Notes: generated from the sequence alone by a model not told the origin. A stretch of 64,000 bases of DNA from Marinococcus sp. PL1-022 (GCF_033845285.1 NZ_JAWXCX010000001.1:1-64000), one strand, 5' to 3'. Shown: positions 25,092 through 36,445, numbered from the stretch's first letter. Numbers and translations: made by a program.

Positions 25092-25517
25092 GTGGCTAAA
25101 AGAGTCGAGAAGGTTGTTAAACTTCAAATTCCGGCTGGTAAAGCGAACCCGGCACCACCGGTAGGCCCAGCGCTTGGTCAAGCCGGTGTGAATATCATGG
25201 GATTCTGTAAAGAATTCAACGCTCGTACACAAGAGCAGACAGGAACAATCATTCCTGTAGAAATCAGTGTCTATGAAGACCGTTCGTTCACTTTTATTAC
25301 GAAAACTCCGCCAGCTCCTGTACTTCTTAAAGAAGCAGCTGGAGTAAAAGGCGGTTCCGGTGAGCCTAACCGTAACAAAGTCGGTTCAGTAACCCGGGAT
25401 CAGGTTCGTGAAATTGCTGAAACGAAAATGCAGGATTTGAACGCATCTGACGTTGATTCAGCAATGCGTATGGTTGAAGGAACAGCCCGCAGCATGGGCT
25501 TAAACGTTGAAGACTAA
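25092..25517 (+). CDS. rplK: 50S ribosomal protein L11
   Basis: A 141-aa protein of the GTPase-associated centre of the 50S subunit, binding 23S helices 43/44. The N-terminal proline-rich segment [19 protein letters not shown] (about 14-32) and a C-terminal RNA-binding domain are intact. GTG 25092 with AGGAGGTG 5 nt upstream gives the standard length; the longer frame from 25050 covers the leader. Confidence 0.97.
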   Translation: MAKRVEKVVKLQIPAGKANPAPPVGPALGQAGVNIMGFCKEFNARTQEQTGTIIPVEISVYEDRSFTFITKTPPAPVLLKEAAGVKGGSGEPNRNKVGSVTRDQVREIAETKMQDLNASDVDSAMRMVEGTARSMGLNVED

Positions 25518-25595
25518 TTGAAAGATTTGCCTTGCTGAAGGTTGTGTGCACGCCTCTGACGCTCTTGTCGAAGGGACGGCCCGCAACCTTTACTA

Positions 25596-25622
25596 GTGGG
25601 AGGTCTTACCGTTAAACCACAA
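25596..25622 (+). promoter_or_regulatory. L1-type autoregulatory element before rplA (candidate)
   Basis: GTGG (25596-25599) pairs with CCAC (25617-25620) around GAGGTCTTACCGTTAAA, close to the rplA SD. It resembles the L1 rRNA-mimic site and the copy before rplK. Confidence 0.5.
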
Positions 25623-25637
25623 CAAGGAGGAAAAACA

Positions 25638-26336
25638 ATGCCTAAAAGAGGTAAAAAATACCGCGAGGCGGCGCAGCTCATCGACCAGGAGCAGCAGTAC
25701 AATGCTGAAGAGGCGATTGAGCTTGCGAAGAAAACATCGATCGTAAACTTTGATGCAACGGTAGAAGTAGCGTTTCGTCTTGGAATTGACCCGCGTAAAA
25801 ACGATCAGCAGATCCGTGGCGCGATTGTACTTCCAAACGGAACAGGAAAAAGCCAGCGTGTGCTTGTTTTTGCTAAAGGCGAAAAAGCCCAGGAAGCAGA
25901 AGCAGCCGGCGCTGATTATGTAGGAGAAGAAGATCTGGTGAACCGCGTGCAGCAAGGCTGGTTTGACTTTGATGCAGTAGTAGCCACTCCTGACATGATG
26001 GCCCAGGTAGGGAAATTGGGCCGTACCCTCGGACCAAAAGGCCTTATGCCTAACCCGAAAACTGGTACGGTTACGATGGACGTTACAAAAGCTGTTGAAG
26101 AAATTAAAGCAGGTAAAGTGGAATACCGTGTCGATAAGTCCGGTAACATCCATGCGCCAATCGGCAAAGTATCCTTTGATACTGCAAGCCTGGTGGAAAA
26201 CTTCAACACTGTTGCCGACGCGCTTCAAAAAGCAAAGCCGGCAGCTGCTAAAGGAACGTACATGAGAGGCGTTGCTGTAACGACTTCCATGGGTCCTGGC
26301 GTAAAAGTCAGCACTTCTTCGTTGAAATTCGCATAA
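25638..26336 (+). CDS. rplA: 50S ribosomal protein L1
   Basis: A 232-aa protein of the L1 stalk, which moves deacylated tRNA out of the E site, and a classic translational repressor of its own operon. The two-domain fold is full length, with the signature region [17 protein letters not shown] at about 131-147. ATG 25638 follows AAGGAGG by 8 nt. Confidence 0.97.
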   Translation: MPKRGKKYREAAQLIDQEQQYNAEEAIELAKKTSIVNFDATVEVAFRLGIDPRKNDQQIRGAIVLPNGTGKSQRVLVFAKGEKAQEAEAAGADYVGEEDLVNRVQQGWFDFDAVVATPDMMAQVGKLGRTLGPKGLMPNPKTGTVTMDVTKAVEEIKAGKVEYRVDKSGNIHAPIGKVSFDTASLVENFNTVADALQKAKPAAAKGTYMRGVAVTTSMGPGVKVSTSSLKFA

Positions 26337-26392
26337 ATTAAACCGTAATACTTTTGTTTGCCGGCAGCTCCCGGGCGATCTTGAAAAAGCTC

Positions 26393-26421
26393 TTGACCCG
26401 GGTGCTGCTTCCATTTATACT
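26393..26421 (+). promoter_or_regulatory. Promoter of rplJ-rplL
   Basis: TTGACC (26393-26398) and TATACT (26416-26421), 17-bp spacing; starts a leader of about 210 nt. Confidence 0.85.
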
Positions 26422-26427
26422 AAATGA

Positions 26428-26588
26428 CGGATCAGCCAACAATTTTATATTGTTGCCGCAGACAGCAGGAGTGCACAGCACTTAAATAAACATCCTGCCG
26501 AGGTACCATTCCTATACATTAAACGCTTTGGAGCGTTTTACGGGAGTAGTGTCTTCGTGTCTGCTAATTGAGACAGGAAGATTTTTTT
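26428..26588 (+). promoter_or_regulatory. L10 (L12) leader with attenuator for rplJ-rplL
   Basis: A structured leader contains nested hairpins GCAGGA/TCCTGC (26465-26470 with 26493-26498) and GTGC/GCAC (26471-26474 with 26478-26481), then AAACGC/GCGTTT (26521-26537). It ends in a terminator stem TCTTCGTGTCT (26552-26562) with AGACAGGAAGA (26571-26581) and seven T. This matches the L10 leader by position and shape; the L10-L12 complex binding the leader would favour termination. Confidence 0.8.
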
Positions 26589-26640
26589 GTGTCTGCGGTT
26601 GCGGGCGGCAAACAATAAAGAATGGCAGGAGGTGGAACGG

Positions 26641-27147
26641 ATGAGCAAAGTAATCGAACAAAAGCAGGCGGTTGTTGATGAAATCGCAGCTAAGCTGAAA
26701 GACAGCGTATCAACCGTACTGGTAGACTATCGCGGTCTGGACGTATCGGAAATCACGGAATTGCGTGCGCAGCTTCGTGAAGCAGACGTTGATTTCAAAG
26801 TATATAAAAATACAATGGCGCGTCGTGCAGCCGAAGACGTGAATCTGAAAGACGAGTTGAACGACTACCTGGTAGGTCCTACGGCCATTGCAACAAGCAA
26901 AGAGGACGCAGTAGCACCTGCGAAAGTATTGTACAATTTCGCTAAAGATCACGAAGCACTGGAAATCAAAACGGGTGTCATTGAAGGCAGCGTTGTTTCC
27001 CAGGAGCAGATTCAGGAATTGGCCAGCCTCCCATCCCACGATGGACTTGTGGCTATGCTGCTTAGCGTTATGCAGGCGCCAATCCGTAACTTCGCACTGG
27101 CTACAAAAGCAGTGGCAGAGCAAAAAGAAGAAGAAGAGAGCGCCTAA
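26641..27147 (+). CDS. rplJ: 50S ribosomal protein L10
   Basis: A 168-aa stalk-base protein that anchors the L7/L12 dimers and, with them, binds its own mRNA leader. N-terminal rRNA-binding domain 1-130 with VDYRGLDV (about 30-37) and YKNTMARRA, then the C-terminal helix for L7/L12. ATG 26641 with AGGAGGTGG upstream; the frame open from 26587 lies in the leader. Confidence 0.97.
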   Translation: MSKVIEQKQAVVDEIAAKLKDSVSTVLVDYRGLDVSEITELRAQLREADVDFKVYKNTMARRAAEDVNLKDELNDYLVGPTAIATSKEDAVAPAKVLYNFAKDHEALEIKTGVIEGSVVSQEQIQELASLPSHDGLVAMLLSVMQAPIRNFALATKAVAEQKEEEESA

Positions 27148-27199
27148 CCAACCGGCGTTTCAATCGGCTTAAATATTAATATTAAGAGGAGGATTATCC

Positions 27200-27562
27200 A
27201 TGAGTAATCAAGAAATGATTGATGCGATTAAGGAAATGTCCGTTCTGGAACTGAACGAATTAGTAAAAGCAATTGAAGAAGAATTCGGCGTAACAGCAGC
27301 TGCACCAGTAGCAGCTGGCGGTGGCGGCGGTGAAGTCGTTGAGGAAGAGCAAACAGAATTCGACGTAGTACTCGAAAGCGCTGGATCTTCTAAAATCAAC
27401 GTCATCAAAGTCGTCCGCGAAATCACTGGTCTTGGCTTGAAAGAAGCTAAAGCACTGGTAGACGGAGCTCCTGACACATTGAAAGAAGGCGTATCTAAAG
27501 AAGACGCTGAAGAAATGAAAGGTCAACTCGAAGAAGCAGGCGCTTCTATCGAATTGAAGTAA
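27200..27562 (+). CDS. rplL: 50S ribosomal protein L7/L12
   Basis: A 120-aa acidic stalk protein that recruits translational GTPases. An N-terminal dimer domain (1-32) is joined by an Ala/Gly-rich hinge (33-48) to the C-terminal factor-binding domain with [20 protein letters not shown]-type sequence near 68-85. AGAGGAGG precedes the ATG; a terminator follows. Confidence 0.97.
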   Translation: MSNQEMIDAIKEMSVLELNELVKAIEEEFGVTAAAPVAAGGGGGEVVEEEQTEFDVVLESAGSSKINVIKVVREITGLGLKEAKALVDGAPDTLKEGVSKEDAEEMKGQLEEAGASIELK

Positions 27563-27571
27563 GCTTTCTAT

Positions 27572-27605
27572 AAACTCATCCGCACCTGTGCGGGTGAGTT
27601 TTTTG
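27572..27605 (+). terminator. Terminator after rplL
   Basis: AACTCATCCGCA (27573-27584) pairs with TGCGGGTGAGTT (27589-27600) and is followed by TTTT. Separates rplJL from the methyltransferase gene. Confidence 0.9.
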
Positions 27606-27666
27606 TTGCAATAAACTCCCTGGCCCTGCTATGATAATATTCCAATAATCAGAACGGAGCGATGCT

Positions 27667-28263
27667 ATGAGCGGTGAACAATATTTTCATGCAAACCCAA
27701 GTGCGGCAAGTAACGAGAAAGTCATTCATGCAGAGCTTCGGGGTAGAGACTGGTCGTTTATTACAGACAGCGGAGTATTCTCGAAACAAACGGTGGATTT
27801 TGGTACGGCAACGCTGCTTGAAACCTTTGAATGGCCGGAGGTGGATGGCGACATTATCGACATTGGCTGTGGTTACGGCGTAGTGGGAGTCACTCTCGCC
27901 AAAGAAACCACCCGGAGCGTTCTGCTTTTTGATATCAATCAACGTGCTGTGGAGCTGGCGAATAAAAATATCCAGCGCTGCCAGGCTGAGAATGCAAAGG
28001 CGGCGGAGAGTGATTTATTCAGTGCCTATCAAGGCAGAGCGGCAGCGATTTTGACAAACCCTCCTATCAGGGCAGGAAAAAAAGTGGTGCACCGGTTGTT
28101 TGAAGAAGCTTATGAAGCGCTAAGCCCCGGAGGCGAATGCTGGGTTGTCATTCAAAAAAAACAGGGTGCCCCTTCAGCGAAGGAAAAGCTTAACGAGCTG
28201 TTTCCGGTTGTGAAGAATGTGAAAAAGAATAAAGGCTATTATATTTTTCGTGCGTGTAAATAA
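27667..28263 (+). CDS. RsmC-like class I rRNA methyltransferase (YbxB)
   Basis: A 198-aa SAM-dependent methyltransferase of the RsmC type, predicted to act on a guanine base of 16S rRNA. The SAM-binding motif DIGCGYG is at 65-71 and the catalytic NPPI at 131-134, typical for N2-guanine or N6-adenine methylation. It matches B. subtilis YbxB in length and position between rplL and rpoB. Target site is inferred from the family. SD is modest (ACGGAGCG). Confidence 0.9.
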   Translation: MSGEQYFHANPSAASNEKVIHAELRGRDWSFITDSGVFSKQTVDFGTATLLETFEWPEVDGDIIDIGCGYGVVGVTLAKETTRSVLLFDINQRAVELANKNIQRCQAENAKAAESDLFSAYQGRAAAILTNPPIRAGKKVVHRLFEEAYEALSPGGECWVVIQKKQGAPSAKEKLNELFPVVKNVKKNKGYYIFRACK

Positions 28264-28265
28264 AT

Positions 28266-28302
28266 AAAACAGCACCATCAGAAGTTGACGGTGCTGTTTT
28301 GA
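28266..28302 (+). terminator. Terminator after the rsmC-like gene
   Basis: AAAACAGCACC (28266-28276) pairs with GGTGCTGTTTT (28290-28300). The tail is only the T run in the stem plus GATAT, so it may be leaky. Confidence 0.8.
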
Positions 28303-28313
28303 TATGGTATTAT
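28285..28313 (+). promoter_or_regulatory. Probable rpoB promoter overlapping the preceding terminator
   Basis: TTGACG (28285-28290) lies at the loop and 3' arm of the terminator; TATTAT (28308-28313) is 17 bp away, with an overlapping TATAAT at 28311-28316. Confidence 0.6.
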
Positions 28314-28836
28314 AATTTAATGCGTATAAGTGTCCGTACGCGTCAAACTACATGTAATATTCTACTTATAAAATTAGGTGATACCGTAAGAAGTATCATC
28401 CATTTCTTTTCTATTTGCCACTTCACGGCTGGGCTGAATTACGGTTGCAGCAAGCTTATCCACTAAAACGAGAACGTTTGTGCTTTTGATTCCTTCTTAT
28501 TCTAACACACTCGAATGAGAAATGGGAGAATCGATCGTAATAAGTATTAGGAAAAACAATTCCATTTAAGATAATCAATATAAGTCAGGGAGAAGCAATC
28601 AGCGTTCTCAAACTGGCTATTCGGTTTGCGAAGCTTTTTTAACGACGACATGTGCGCGGGCTGTTCTCTGTGTTCTGATCCGCAGACTGTTTTATCAGAG
28701 CAGAAAGAGCCGTCCGTCTACATGACGACGCGTCTCTGCATTTATCACTATTTAGCTATATTACCGATAATTGCCTTGGAAAAACGCTTGTTTTTAAAAC
28801 GGGCGGATATCATGCGAGATTTGAGGGGTGAATCTG
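28314..28836 (+). other. Long leader upstream of rpoB, no gene recognised
   Basis: About 520 nt without a convincing gene. Short hairpins include TGATAC/GTATCA near 28379-28399 and a weak stem followed by TTTTTT at 28616-28640 (TTCG/CGAA core), which could be an attenuator. A 91-codon frame at 28626-28901 runs into rpoB in another phase and looks like chance. Function of the leader is unknown. Confidence 0.5.
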
Positions 28837-31800
28837 TTGTCAAGTCAACTTATTCAATTTGGACGTCACCGCCAGCGGAGAAGCTATGCCCGAATCAATG
28901 AAGTCTTGGACCTTCCAAACCTCATTGAGATTCAGACGGCTTCTTATCAATGGTTTCTAGATGAAGGTATTCGCGAAATGTTTCAGGACATTTCGCCGAT
29001 TGAAGATTTTACCGGAAACTTGGTGCTTGAATTCATCGATTACAATTTAGGAGAGCCTAAATACCCGATTGATGAATCAAAAGAACGCGATGCCACGTAT
29101 TCTGCACCGCTCCGGGTCAAGGTTCGCCTGATGAACAAAGAGACCGGCGAAGTAAAAGAGCAGGAAGTATTTATGGGTGATTTCCCGCTTATGACCGACA
29201 CAGGTACTTTTGTGATAAACGGGGCTGAGCGCGTTATCGTGTCCCAGCTCGTACGTTCACCAAGCGTATATTTTAACAATAAAGTAGACAAAAACGGAAA
29301 GCGTGGCCACACCGCAACCGTCATTCCGAACCGTGGTGCGTGGCTCGAGCTTGAAACAGATGCAAAAGACGTCGTTCACGTTCGTATTGACCGCACCCGG
29401 AAAATCCCGGTCACCGTTCTTCTTCGTGCGCTTGGGTTTGGCTCTGACCAGGAGATTATCGATCTTCTGGGTGAAGACCAGTACCTGCGGAATACGCTCG
29501 AAAAAGATAACACAGAAGGCAGCGAAAAAGCCCTTCTCGAAATTTATGAACGTCTCCGCCCTGGGGAGCCGCCAACGGTGGACAGCGCGAAGAGCTTATT
29601 AAATACGCGCTTTTTTGATCCGAAGCGGTACGATCTCGCAAATGTCGGGCGTTATAAAATGAATAAAAAACTTCATATCCAGAATCGTTTGTTCAATCAG
29701 CGTTTAGCAGAAACGCTTGCTGACCCAGAAACGGGAGAGGTCATTGCCGAATCGGGCACGATGCTCGACCGCCGGACATTGGACCGTCTGATGCCGTACC
29801 TGGAAAACAACCTTGGATTTAAACGGTACACCGTTTCCGGTGGAGTGGTGGAAGATGCAGATTTGGACGTACAGTCTATTAAGATTTATGCAGATGACGG
29901 TCAAGGCGAAGACCGTGAGATTAACGTAATCAGTAACGGAAATATTGATCATGATACGAAGAATATTACTCCTGAAGACATGATTGCTTCAGTTAACTAT
30001 TTCTTCAATCTGCTTCACGGCGTCGGCCGTACAGATGATATTGACCACCTGGGCAATCGTCGTCTCCGTTCCGTCGGTGAGCTGCTTCAGAATCAATTCC
30101 GTATCGGGCTTTCCCGTATGGAGCGTGTTGTACGTGAGCGTATGTCCATTCAGGACCCAAGCTCCATCACGCCGCAGGCGCTTATCAATATTCGTCCGGT
30201 GATTGCTTCTATTAAAGAGTTTTTCGGAAGCTCGCAGCTTTCCCAGTTCATGGACCAGACAAATCCTTTGGCTGAATTGACGCACAAACGCCGTCTGTCA
30301 GCGCTTGGACCGGGCGGTCTGACCCGTGAACGTGCAGGCTTTGAAGTTCGTGACGTGCACTATTCCCACTACGGGCGTATGTGTCCGATCGAAACGCCGG
30401 AAGGTCCGAACATCGGTTTGATTAACTCCTTATCAAGCTACGCCAAGGTAAATAAATTCGGCTTCATCGAAACAGCTTACCGCCGTGTAGATCCGGATAC
30501 GGGAGTGGTCACCGAGCAGTGTGACTATCTTACTGCCGATGAAGAAGACAACTACGTAGTAGCTCAGGCGAACGCTTCACTTGCTGAAGACGGCACGTTT
30601 GCCGACGATGAAGTTATTGCCCGTTTCCGCGGGGACAACACGATCGTTCCAAAAGAAAAAATCGACTATATGGACGTATCGCCAAAGCAGGCGGTTTCTG
30701 CTGCGACAGCGTGCATTCCGTTCCTGGAAAACGATGACTCCAACCGGGCATTAATGGGGGCGAACATGCAGCGTCAGGCAGTACCGCTTCTTGAACCGGA
30801 AGCTCCTCTTGTAGGCACCGGCATGGAATACGTTTCAGCGAAGGATTCAGGTGCTGCCATCATTGCACGTCACAAAGGCGTAGTTGAGCGGGCATCCGCA
30901 CGTGAAATCTGGATCCGCCGCATTGAAGATGTAGACGGAAAAGAAGTAGAAACAGATATCGACAAATACCGTATGATGAAATACGTCCGCTCCAACCAGG
31001 GCACAAGCTACAACCAGCGTCCGATCGTTAAAGACGGAGACCGTATTGAAAAAGGCGAAGTACTTGCAGACGGTCCGTCGATGGACAACGGTGAAATGGC
31101 ATTGGGCCGTAACGTATTAACCGCCTTTATGACCTGGGACGGCTATAACTATGAGGACGCCGTTATCCTGAGTGAACGGGTAGTAAAAGACGATGTTTAC
31201 ACTTCCATTCACGTCGATGAATACGAGTCAGAGGCCCGCGATACTAAGCTCGGACCGGAGGAAATCACCCGTGATATTCCAAACGTCGGCGAAGAAGCGC
31301 TGAAGGACCTGGATGACCGTGGTATTATCCGTGTCGGTGCGGAAGTGAAGGATGGCGACATTCTTGTTGGGAAAGTAACGCCAAAAGGCATGACAGAGCT
31401 TTCCGCAGAGGAACGTCTGCTTCACGCAATCTTTGGGGAAAAAGCCCGCGAGGTACGGGATACTTCGCTTCGTGTTCCGCACGGTGCAGACGGCATTGTA
31501 CTCGACGTAAAAATCTTTAACCGTGAAGATGGAGATGAACTTCCGCCGGGAGTGAATCAGCTTGTCCGGGTATACCTCGTTCAGAAGCGTAAGATTCACG
31601 AAGGGGATAAAATGGCAGGCCGTCACGGAAACAAAGGTGTTATTTCGCGTATTCTTCCAGAAGAAGATATGCCTTACCTGCCGGATGGAACACCGATTGA
31701 CCTCATGCTGAACCCTCTCGGGGTGCCTTCGCGTATGAATATCGGACAGGTGCTTGAAATGCACCTGGGCATGGCGGCTCGTTCCCTGAACCTTCACATG

Positions 31801-32376
31801 GCAACACCGGTATTTGACGGTGCCCGTGAAGAGGATGTTTGGGAAACTATTCAGGAAGCCGGCCTCGCCCGGGACGGAAAGACTGTATTGTATGACGGGC
31901 GAACCGGGGAAACCTTTGACAACCGTATTTCAGTCGGGGTCATGTATATGATCAAGCTTGCCCACATGGTGGACGACAAGCTTCACGCCCGTTCAACCGG
32001 ACCTTACTCCCTCGTTACCCAGCAGCCGCTTGGTGGTAAAGCCCAGTTCGGCGGCCAGCGTTTCGGGGAAATGGAAGTATGGGCGCTTGAAGCGTACGGT
32101 GCAGCCTATACGCTGCAGGAAATTCTCACGGTGAAATCCGACGACGTTGTCGGCCGTGTGAAGACGTACGAAGCGATTGTTAAAGGTGAAAACGTTCCGG
32201 AGCCTGGCGTTCCCGAGTCGTTTAAAGTTCTGATTAAAGAGCTTCAAAGCCTTGGCATGGACGTAAAAATGCTTTCAAGCAATGAAGAGGAAATCGAGAT
32301 GAAAGAGCTCGATGACGAAGATGAACAACCCGGAGATAACTTGAATCTTAGAATCGAGTCCACGGAAAACGCATAA
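28837..32376 (+). CDS. rpoB: RNA polymerase beta subunit
   Basis: A 1179-aa core subunit forming the catalytic and rifampicin-binding surface. The rifampicin region (about 464-490, [14 protein letters not shown] then [13 protein letters not shown]) has wild-type residues. C-terminal motifs [13 protein letters not shown] and [20 protein letters not shown] are present. TTG 28837 is chosen because GAGGGGTG is just upstream and the N-terminus then matches Bacillus RpoB; GTG 28828 lies inside that SD. The tail is acidic. Confidence 0.97.
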   Translation: MSSQLIQFGRHRQRRSYARINEVLDLPNLIEIQTASYQWFLDEGIREMFQDISPIEDFTGNLVLEFIDYNLGEPKYPIDESKERDATYSAPLRVKVRLMNKETGEVKEQEVFMGDFPLMTDTGTFVINGAERVIVSQLVRSPSVYFNNKVDKNGKRGHTATVIPNRGAWLELETDAKDVVHVRIDRTRKIPVTVLLRALGFGSDQEIIDLLGEDQYLRNTLEKDNTEGSEKALLEIYERLRPGEPPTVDSAKSLLNTRFFDPKRYDLANVGRYKMNKKLHIQNRLFNQRLAETLADPETGEVIAESGTMLDRRTLDRLMPYLENNLGFKRYTVSGGVVEDADLDVQSIKIYADDGQGEDREINVISNGNIDHDTKNITPEDMIASVNYFFNLLHGVGRTDDIDHLGNRRLRSVGELLQNQFRIGLSRMERVVRERMSIQDPSSITPQALINIRPVIASIKEFFGSSQLSQFMDQTNPLAELTHKRRLSALGPGGLTRERAGFEVRDVHYSHYGRMCPIETPEGPNIGLINSLSSYAKVNKFGFIETAYRRVDPDTGVVTEQCDYLTADEEDNYVVAQANASLAEDGTFADDEVIARFRGDNTIVPKEKIDYMDVSPKQAVSAATACIPFLENDDSNRALMGANMQRQAVPLLEPEAPLVGTGMEYVSAKDSGAAIIARHKGVVERASAREIWIRRIEDVDGKEVETDIDKYRMMKYVRSNQGTSYNQRPIVKDGDRIEKGEVLADGPSMDNGEMALGRNVLTAFMTWDGYNYEDAVILSERVVKDDVYTSIHVDEYESEARDTKLGPEEITRDIPNVGEEALKDLDDRGIIRVGAEVKDGDILVGKVTPKGMTELSAEERLLHAIFGEKAREVRDTSLRVPHGADGIVLDVKIFNREDGDELPPGVNQLVRVYLVQKRKIHEGDKMAGRHGNKGVISRILPEEDMPYLPDGTPIDLMLNPLGVPSRMNIGQVLEMHLGMAARSLNLHMATPVFDGAREEDVWETIQEAGLARDGKTVLYDGRTGETFDNRISVGVMYMIKLAHMVDDKLHARSTGPYSLVTQQPLGGKAQFGGQRFGEMEVWALEAYGAAYTLQEILTVKSDDVVGRVKTYEAIVKGENVPEPGVPESFKVLIKELQSLGMDVKMLSSNEEEIEMKELDDEDEQPGDNLNLRIESTENA

Positions 32377-32404
32377 GGTCTCATCGGTAAAACGGAGAAC
32401 ACGG

Positions 32405-32487
32405 GGTGTCTAATTAAAAGCTTTTCAGCTTTTTGTAGGCACCTCTTGTCCCTCTTTCAGCCATGCCACCTTTAAAGATTGAAAGGG
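32405..32487 (+). promoter_or_regulatory. Hairpins in the rpoB-rpoC spacer, one covering the rpoC SD
   Basis: Hairpin 1: GGTGTCTA (32405-32412) pairs with TAGGCACC (32436-32443), enclosing AAAAGC/GCTTTT (32416-32421 with 32428-32433). Hairpin 2: CTCTTTCA (32452-32459) pairs with TGAAAGGG (32480-32487), whose end is part of the rpoC SD GGGAGG (32485-32490). They may be an RNase cut site and a translation control. Seen in sequence; function inferred. Confidence 0.5.
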
Positions 32488-32498
32488 AGGTCGACCTC

Positions 32499-35400
32499 TT
32501 GATAGACGTCAATAACTTTGAATATATGAAAATTGGACTTGCCTCTCCGGAAAAAATTCGTTCCTGGACACACGGCGAAGTGAAAAAGCCAGAAACGATC
32601 AACTACCGGACGTTAAAACCGGAAAAAGACGGGCTGTTCTGTGAGCGTATTTTTGGTCCGACCAAGGACTGGGAATGCCACTGCGGTAAATACAAGCGTA
32701 TTCGCTATAAAGGCGTAGTCTGCGACAGATGCGGAGTAGAAGTTACCCGTTCGAAGGTGCGCCGGGAACGCATGGGCCACATTGAACTTGCAGCTCCGGT
32801 ATCTCACATTTGGTACTTTAAAGGTATTCCGAGCCGTATGGGACTTGTTCTTGATATGTCCCCGCGTTCGCTCGAAGAAGTTATTTATTTTGCTTCCTAT
32901 ACAGTAACGGAGCCAGGGGACACACCGCTTGAATACAAGCAGCTGCTTTCCGAAAGAGAATACCGTGCGTATTACGATAAGTACGGCAAAACCTTCTCTG
33001 CTCAAATGGGTGCAGAAGCCATCCGTAAGCTTCTCCAGGATATTGATCTTGAAAAAGAAGTACACGGCTTAAAAGGCGAACTCGAAACAGCACAAGGTCA
33101 GCGCCGCACCCGTGCGATCAAGCGTCTGGAAGTGCTTGAAGCATTCCGTCACTCCGGCAACCATCCAGCATGGATGATTCTCGATGTGCTCCCGGTTGTT
33201 CCTCCGGAAATCCGTCCGATGGTTCAGCTTGACGGCGGCCGGTTTGCAACATCTGACCTGAACGATCTGTACCGTCGTGTTATCAACCGGAACAATCGTT
33301 TGAAACGTCTTCTTGATCTGGGAGCACCAAGCATCATTGTGCAGAACGAAAAGCGTATGCTCCAGGAAGCTGTCGACGCCTTGATCGACAACGGGCGCCG
33401 CGGCCGTCCGGTTACCGGTCCCGGCAACCGGCCGCTGAAATCTCTTTCTCACATGCTGAAAGGGAAGCAGGGGCGTTTTCGTCAGAACCTTCTCGGTAAA
33501 CGTGTCGACTATTCCGGTCGTTCCGTTATCGTGGTCGGGCCGAGCCTGAAAATGTATCAGTGCGGACTTCCTAAAGAAATGGCACTTGAACTGTTCAAGC
33601 CGTTTGTAATGAAAGAGCTCGTAAACCGGAGCCTGGCACACAACATTAAGAGCGCTAAACGGAAAGTGGAACGCGTGCATCCGGAAGTCTGGGACGTGTT
33701 AGAAGACGTTATCCGTGAACACCCGGTTCTTTTGAACCGTGCTCCGACGCTTCACCGCCTTGGTATTCAGGCGTTCGAACCGACGCTGGTCGAAGGGCGC
33801 GCCATCAAGCTTCACCCGCTCGTATGTACAGCGTATAACGCCGACTTTGACGGGGACCAGATGGCCGTACACGTACCGCTTTCGGCAGAAGCACAGGCAG
33901 AAGCCCGCGTGCTTATGCTTGCAGCGCAGAACATCCTGAACCCTAAGGATGGTAAGCCGGTTGTTACACCATCCCAGGACATGGTGCTTGGAAACTATTA
34001 TCTGACCCTTGAGCGTGAAAACGCGATGGGTGAAGGCTCTACTTTTAACGATATAAAAGAAGTGCTCACTGCTTATCAAAACGGCTATGTGCATCTGCAC
34101 ACCCGTATTGCTCTGCCTGTGCGTGCGTTAAATAAAACGAACTTCAGTGAAGAAGAGATGAGCAAGCTCGTCTTAACGACACCAGGAAAGCTCATTTTCA
34201 ATGAAATACTGCCGACGTCGTTCCCTTACGTGAACGAGCCGACAGCATTAAACCTTGAGCAGGAGCTCCCGGAAAAATATGTAGTACCGAGCACGACAGA
34301 TGTAAAAGAAGAATTAAAAAACCGCGAACTCATTCAGCCATTTAAAAAAGGCTTCCTGGGTGACATCATTGCAGCGGTGTTTAAAAACTTCCAGATCATT
34401 GAAACGTCGAAAATGCTTGACCGTATGAAGGATCTTGGCTTCCATTACTCCACAAAAGCAGGAATTACGGTTGGTATTTCCGATATTGTGGTGCTTCCGG
34501 ACAAGCAGGACGTGCTCTCGGACTCCGAAGAGCAGGTCTCGAAGGTAATGAAGCAGTTCCGGCGCGGTTTAATTACCGAAGAAGAACGCTACGATAAAAT
34601 CATCAGCATCTGGGGCAGTGCCAAAGACATCATCCAGGACAAACTCATGGGCACGCTTGATATTCGCAACCCTATTTTCATGATGAGTGACTCCGGTGCC
34701 CGTGGTAACGCCTCGAACTTCACGCAGCTTGCAGGTATGCGCGGACTGATGGCCAATCCATCCGGACGAATCATCGAGCTTCCTATTAAATCGAGCTTCC
34801 GTGAAGGACTTACAGTGCTTGAGTACTTTATTTCCACGCACGGTGCGCGTAAAGGTCTGGCAGACACAGCGCTTAAAACTGCCGACTCGGGTTACCTGAC
34901 CCGTCGTCTTGTGGATGTGGCCCAGGACGTTATCATCCGTGAAGACGACTGCGGCACTGACCGCGGCCTTTCAGTGGCAACGCTCCGTGAAGGCAACGAA
35001 ATCATTGAAAAGCTTCAGGATCGCCTGATCGGCCGTGTAGCCTTTGAAACAGTGCGTCATCCTGAAACAAACGAAGTACTGGCTCAAAAAGGCGAGCTTC
35101 TGAATGAAGATTCGGCCCGTATTATTGAAGAAGCCGGCGTTGAAAAAGTTGTTATCCGCTCTGTCTTTACGTGTGATACACATCACGGCGTCTGCAAAAA
35201 ATGCTACGGCCGTAACCTTGCCACTGGAGCCGATGTTGAAGTGGGCGAAGCAGTAGGAATCATCGCTGCCCAGTCGATCGGTGAGCCGGGTACTCAGCTT
35301 ACTATGCGTACGTTCCACACAGGCGGCGTAGCCGGGGATGACATTACCCAGGGTCTTCCTCGTATCCAGGAGCTTGTTGAAGCCCGTAATCCGAAAGGGC

Positions 35401-36116
35401 AGGCTGTCATTTCTGAACTCTCCGGCGAAATTGTCGATGTGAAGGATCTGACGGATAAAAAAGAAGTTACGGTGCAGGGTGCGCTTGAAAGCCGCTCTTA
35501 TACAACTCCGTACGGTGCCCGCCTCCGTGTAAGTGTAGGAGACCAGGTGGAAGTCGGCCAGGCTCTTACTGAAGGTTCCATCGATCCGAAAGAACTGCTG
35601 AAAGTTACCGGACTTGACCAGGTACAGCAGTATCTTCTGAAGGAAGTTCAGAAGGTATACAGCATGCAGGGCGTTGAAATTGGCGACAAGCACATTGAAG
35701 TAATGGTCCGCCAAATGTTCCGTAAAATCCGGATCACTGATTCCGGTAATACAGACGCTCTTCCTGGCAGTCTGGTGGAAGTGCACGCGTTTGAAAAAGC
35801 AAATCGTGAAGCACTTCAAAAACACCATCAGCCAGCCGTCGGACAGCCGGTCATTCTTGGTATCACGAAAGCATCGCTTGAAACGGATTCCTTCCTTTCA
35901 GCCGCTTCGTTCCAGGAAACGACAAGAATTCTTACGGACGCAGCGATTCGCGGCAAGCGCGACGAGCTGTTAGGCCTGAAAGAGAACGTTATTATCGGGA
36001 AGCTGGTTCCGGCCGGTACGGGCATGCAGCGTTACCGCAGCCTTGAACAGGTTCTCCCGGAAGAAGCCGTGGAGGAAATGCAGGAATCAGGCGAAGAAGT
36101 GTATTCGTCGGAATGA
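32499..36116 (+). CDS. rpoC: RNA polymerase beta' subunit
   Basis: A 1205-aa core subunit carrying the catalytic magnesium in NADFDGDQ (aspartates 449, 451, 453). The N-terminal zinc site is [20 protein letters not shown], and a second Cys cluster ([19 protein letters not shown]) lies before the trigger-loop and bridge regions. TTG 32499 follows GGGAGG by 8 nt and gives the family start; an in-frame ATG at 32463 would add 12 residues. Cotranscribed with rpoB. Confidence 0.96.
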   Translation: MIDVNNFEYMKIGLASPEKIRSWTHGEVKKPETINYRTLKPEKDGLFCERIFGPTKDWECHCGKYKRIRYKGVVCDRCGVEVTRSKVRRERMGHIELAAPVSHIWYFKGIPSRMGLVLDMSPRSLEEVIYFASYTVTEPGDTPLEYKQLLSEREYRAYYDKYGKTFSAQMGAEAIRKLLQDIDLEKEVHGLKGELETAQGQRRTRAIKRLEVLEAFRHSGNHPAWMILDVLPVVPPEIRPMVQLDGGRFATSDLNDLYRRVINRNNRLKRLLDLGAPSIIVQNEKRMLQEAVDALIDNGRRGRPVTGPGNRPLKSLSHMLKGKQGRFRQNLLGKRVDYSGRSVIVVGPSLKMYQCGLPKEMALELFKPFVMKELVNRSLAHNIKSAKRKVERVHPEVWDVLEDVIREHPVLLNRAPTLHRLGIQAFEPTLVEGRAIKLHPLVCTAYNADFDGDQMAVHVPLSAEAQAEARVLMLAAQNILNPKDGKPVVTPSQDMVLGNYYLTLERENAMGEGSTFNDIKEVLTAYQNGYVHLHTRIALPVRALNKTNFSEEEMSKLVLTTPGKLIFNEILPTSFPYVNEPTALNLEQELPEKYVVPSTTDVKEELKNRELIQPFKKGFLGDIIAAVFKNFQIIETSKMLDRMKDLGFHYSTKAGITVGISDIVVLPDKQDVLSDSEEQVSKVMKQFRRGLITEEERYDKIISIWGSAKDIIQDKLMGTLDIRNPIFMMSDSGARGNASNFTQLAGMRGLMANPSGRIIELPIKSSFREGLTVLEYFISTHGARKGLADTALKTADSGYLTRRLVDVAQDVIIREDDCGTDRGLSVATLREGNEIIEKLQDRLIGRVAFETVRHPETNEVLAQKGELLNEDSARIIEEAGVEKVVIRSVFTCDTHHGVCKKCYGRNLATGADVEVGEAVGIIAAQSIGEPGTQLTMRTFHTGGVAGDDITQGLPRIQELVEARNPKGQAVISELSGEIVDVKDLTDKKEVTVQGALESRSYTTPYGARLRVSVGDQVEVGQALTEGSIDPKELLKVTGLDQVQQYLLKEVQKVYSMQGVEIGDKHIEVMVRQMFRKIRITDSGNTDALPGSLVEVHAFEKANREALQKHHQPAVGQPVILGITKASLETDSFLSAASFQETTRILTDAAIRGKRDELLGLKENVIIGKLVPAGTGMQRYRSLEQVLPEEAVEEMQESGEEVYSSE

Positions 36117-36123
36117 AATAGTG

Positions 36124-36152
36124 TTGACATCGCAAAAACGCGGTGATATGCT
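36124..36152 (+). promoter_or_regulatory. Promoter of the str operon (rplGB-rpsL-rpsG-fusA-tuf)
   Basis: TTGACA (36124-36129) and TATGCT (36147-36152) with 17-bp spacing, starting 8 nt after the rpoC stop. Confidence 0.85.
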
Positions 36153-36193
36153 ATCTAAGGTGCGTTAAGCTCCTGTGCTTTGGAGGATGAATG

Positions 36194-36445
36194 ATGTCTT
36201 ATGAAAAAGTAACACAGGCTGACGAAGTTTTAATTGGAACTAAACAAACGCTTAAAGCGATTGAACATGGCACAGCTTCCGAAATCATTGTGGCAGAAGA
36301 TGCCGCTGCAGAAATTCAGCAGCGTATTCTTAAAGCAGCAAATGAAAGCAGTGTTTCCATCCAGTTTGTCGATTCGATGAAAAAACTTGGAAAAGCTTGC
36401 GGAATTGATGTAGGAGCGGCTACGATCGCTTTAAAAAAGCAATAA
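36194..36445 (+). CDS. rplGB: L7Ae-like ribosomal protein (L7Ae family, K-turn binding)
   Basis: An 83-aa L7Ae/L30e-fold protein matching B. subtilis YbxF, which binds kink-turn RNA. Conserved segments are IGTKQTLKAIEHG (about 15-27) and KLGKACGIDVGAA near the C-terminus. Two adjacent ATGs exist; 36194 has the better distance (7 nt) from GGAGG. It stands before rpsL as in B. subtilis. Confidence 0.93.
   Translation: MSYEKVTQADEVLIGTKQTLKAIEHGTASEIIVAEDAAAEIQQRILKAANESSVSIQFVDSMKKLGKACGIDVGAATIALKKQ

Noticed and set aside
25593-26414. 273-codon minus-strand frame over rplA
   Set aside because: Antisense shadow of rplA with Cys/Phe-rich, unstructured composition.
28626-28901. 91-codon frame upstream of rpoB, with CxxC-like residues
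   Set aside because: No SD, overlaps the rpoB start in another phase, and shows no similarity I recognise; probably chance.
34971-35828. 285-codon minus-strand frame inside rpoC
   Set aside because: Shadow of rpoC in a codon-biased gene; no independent evidence.
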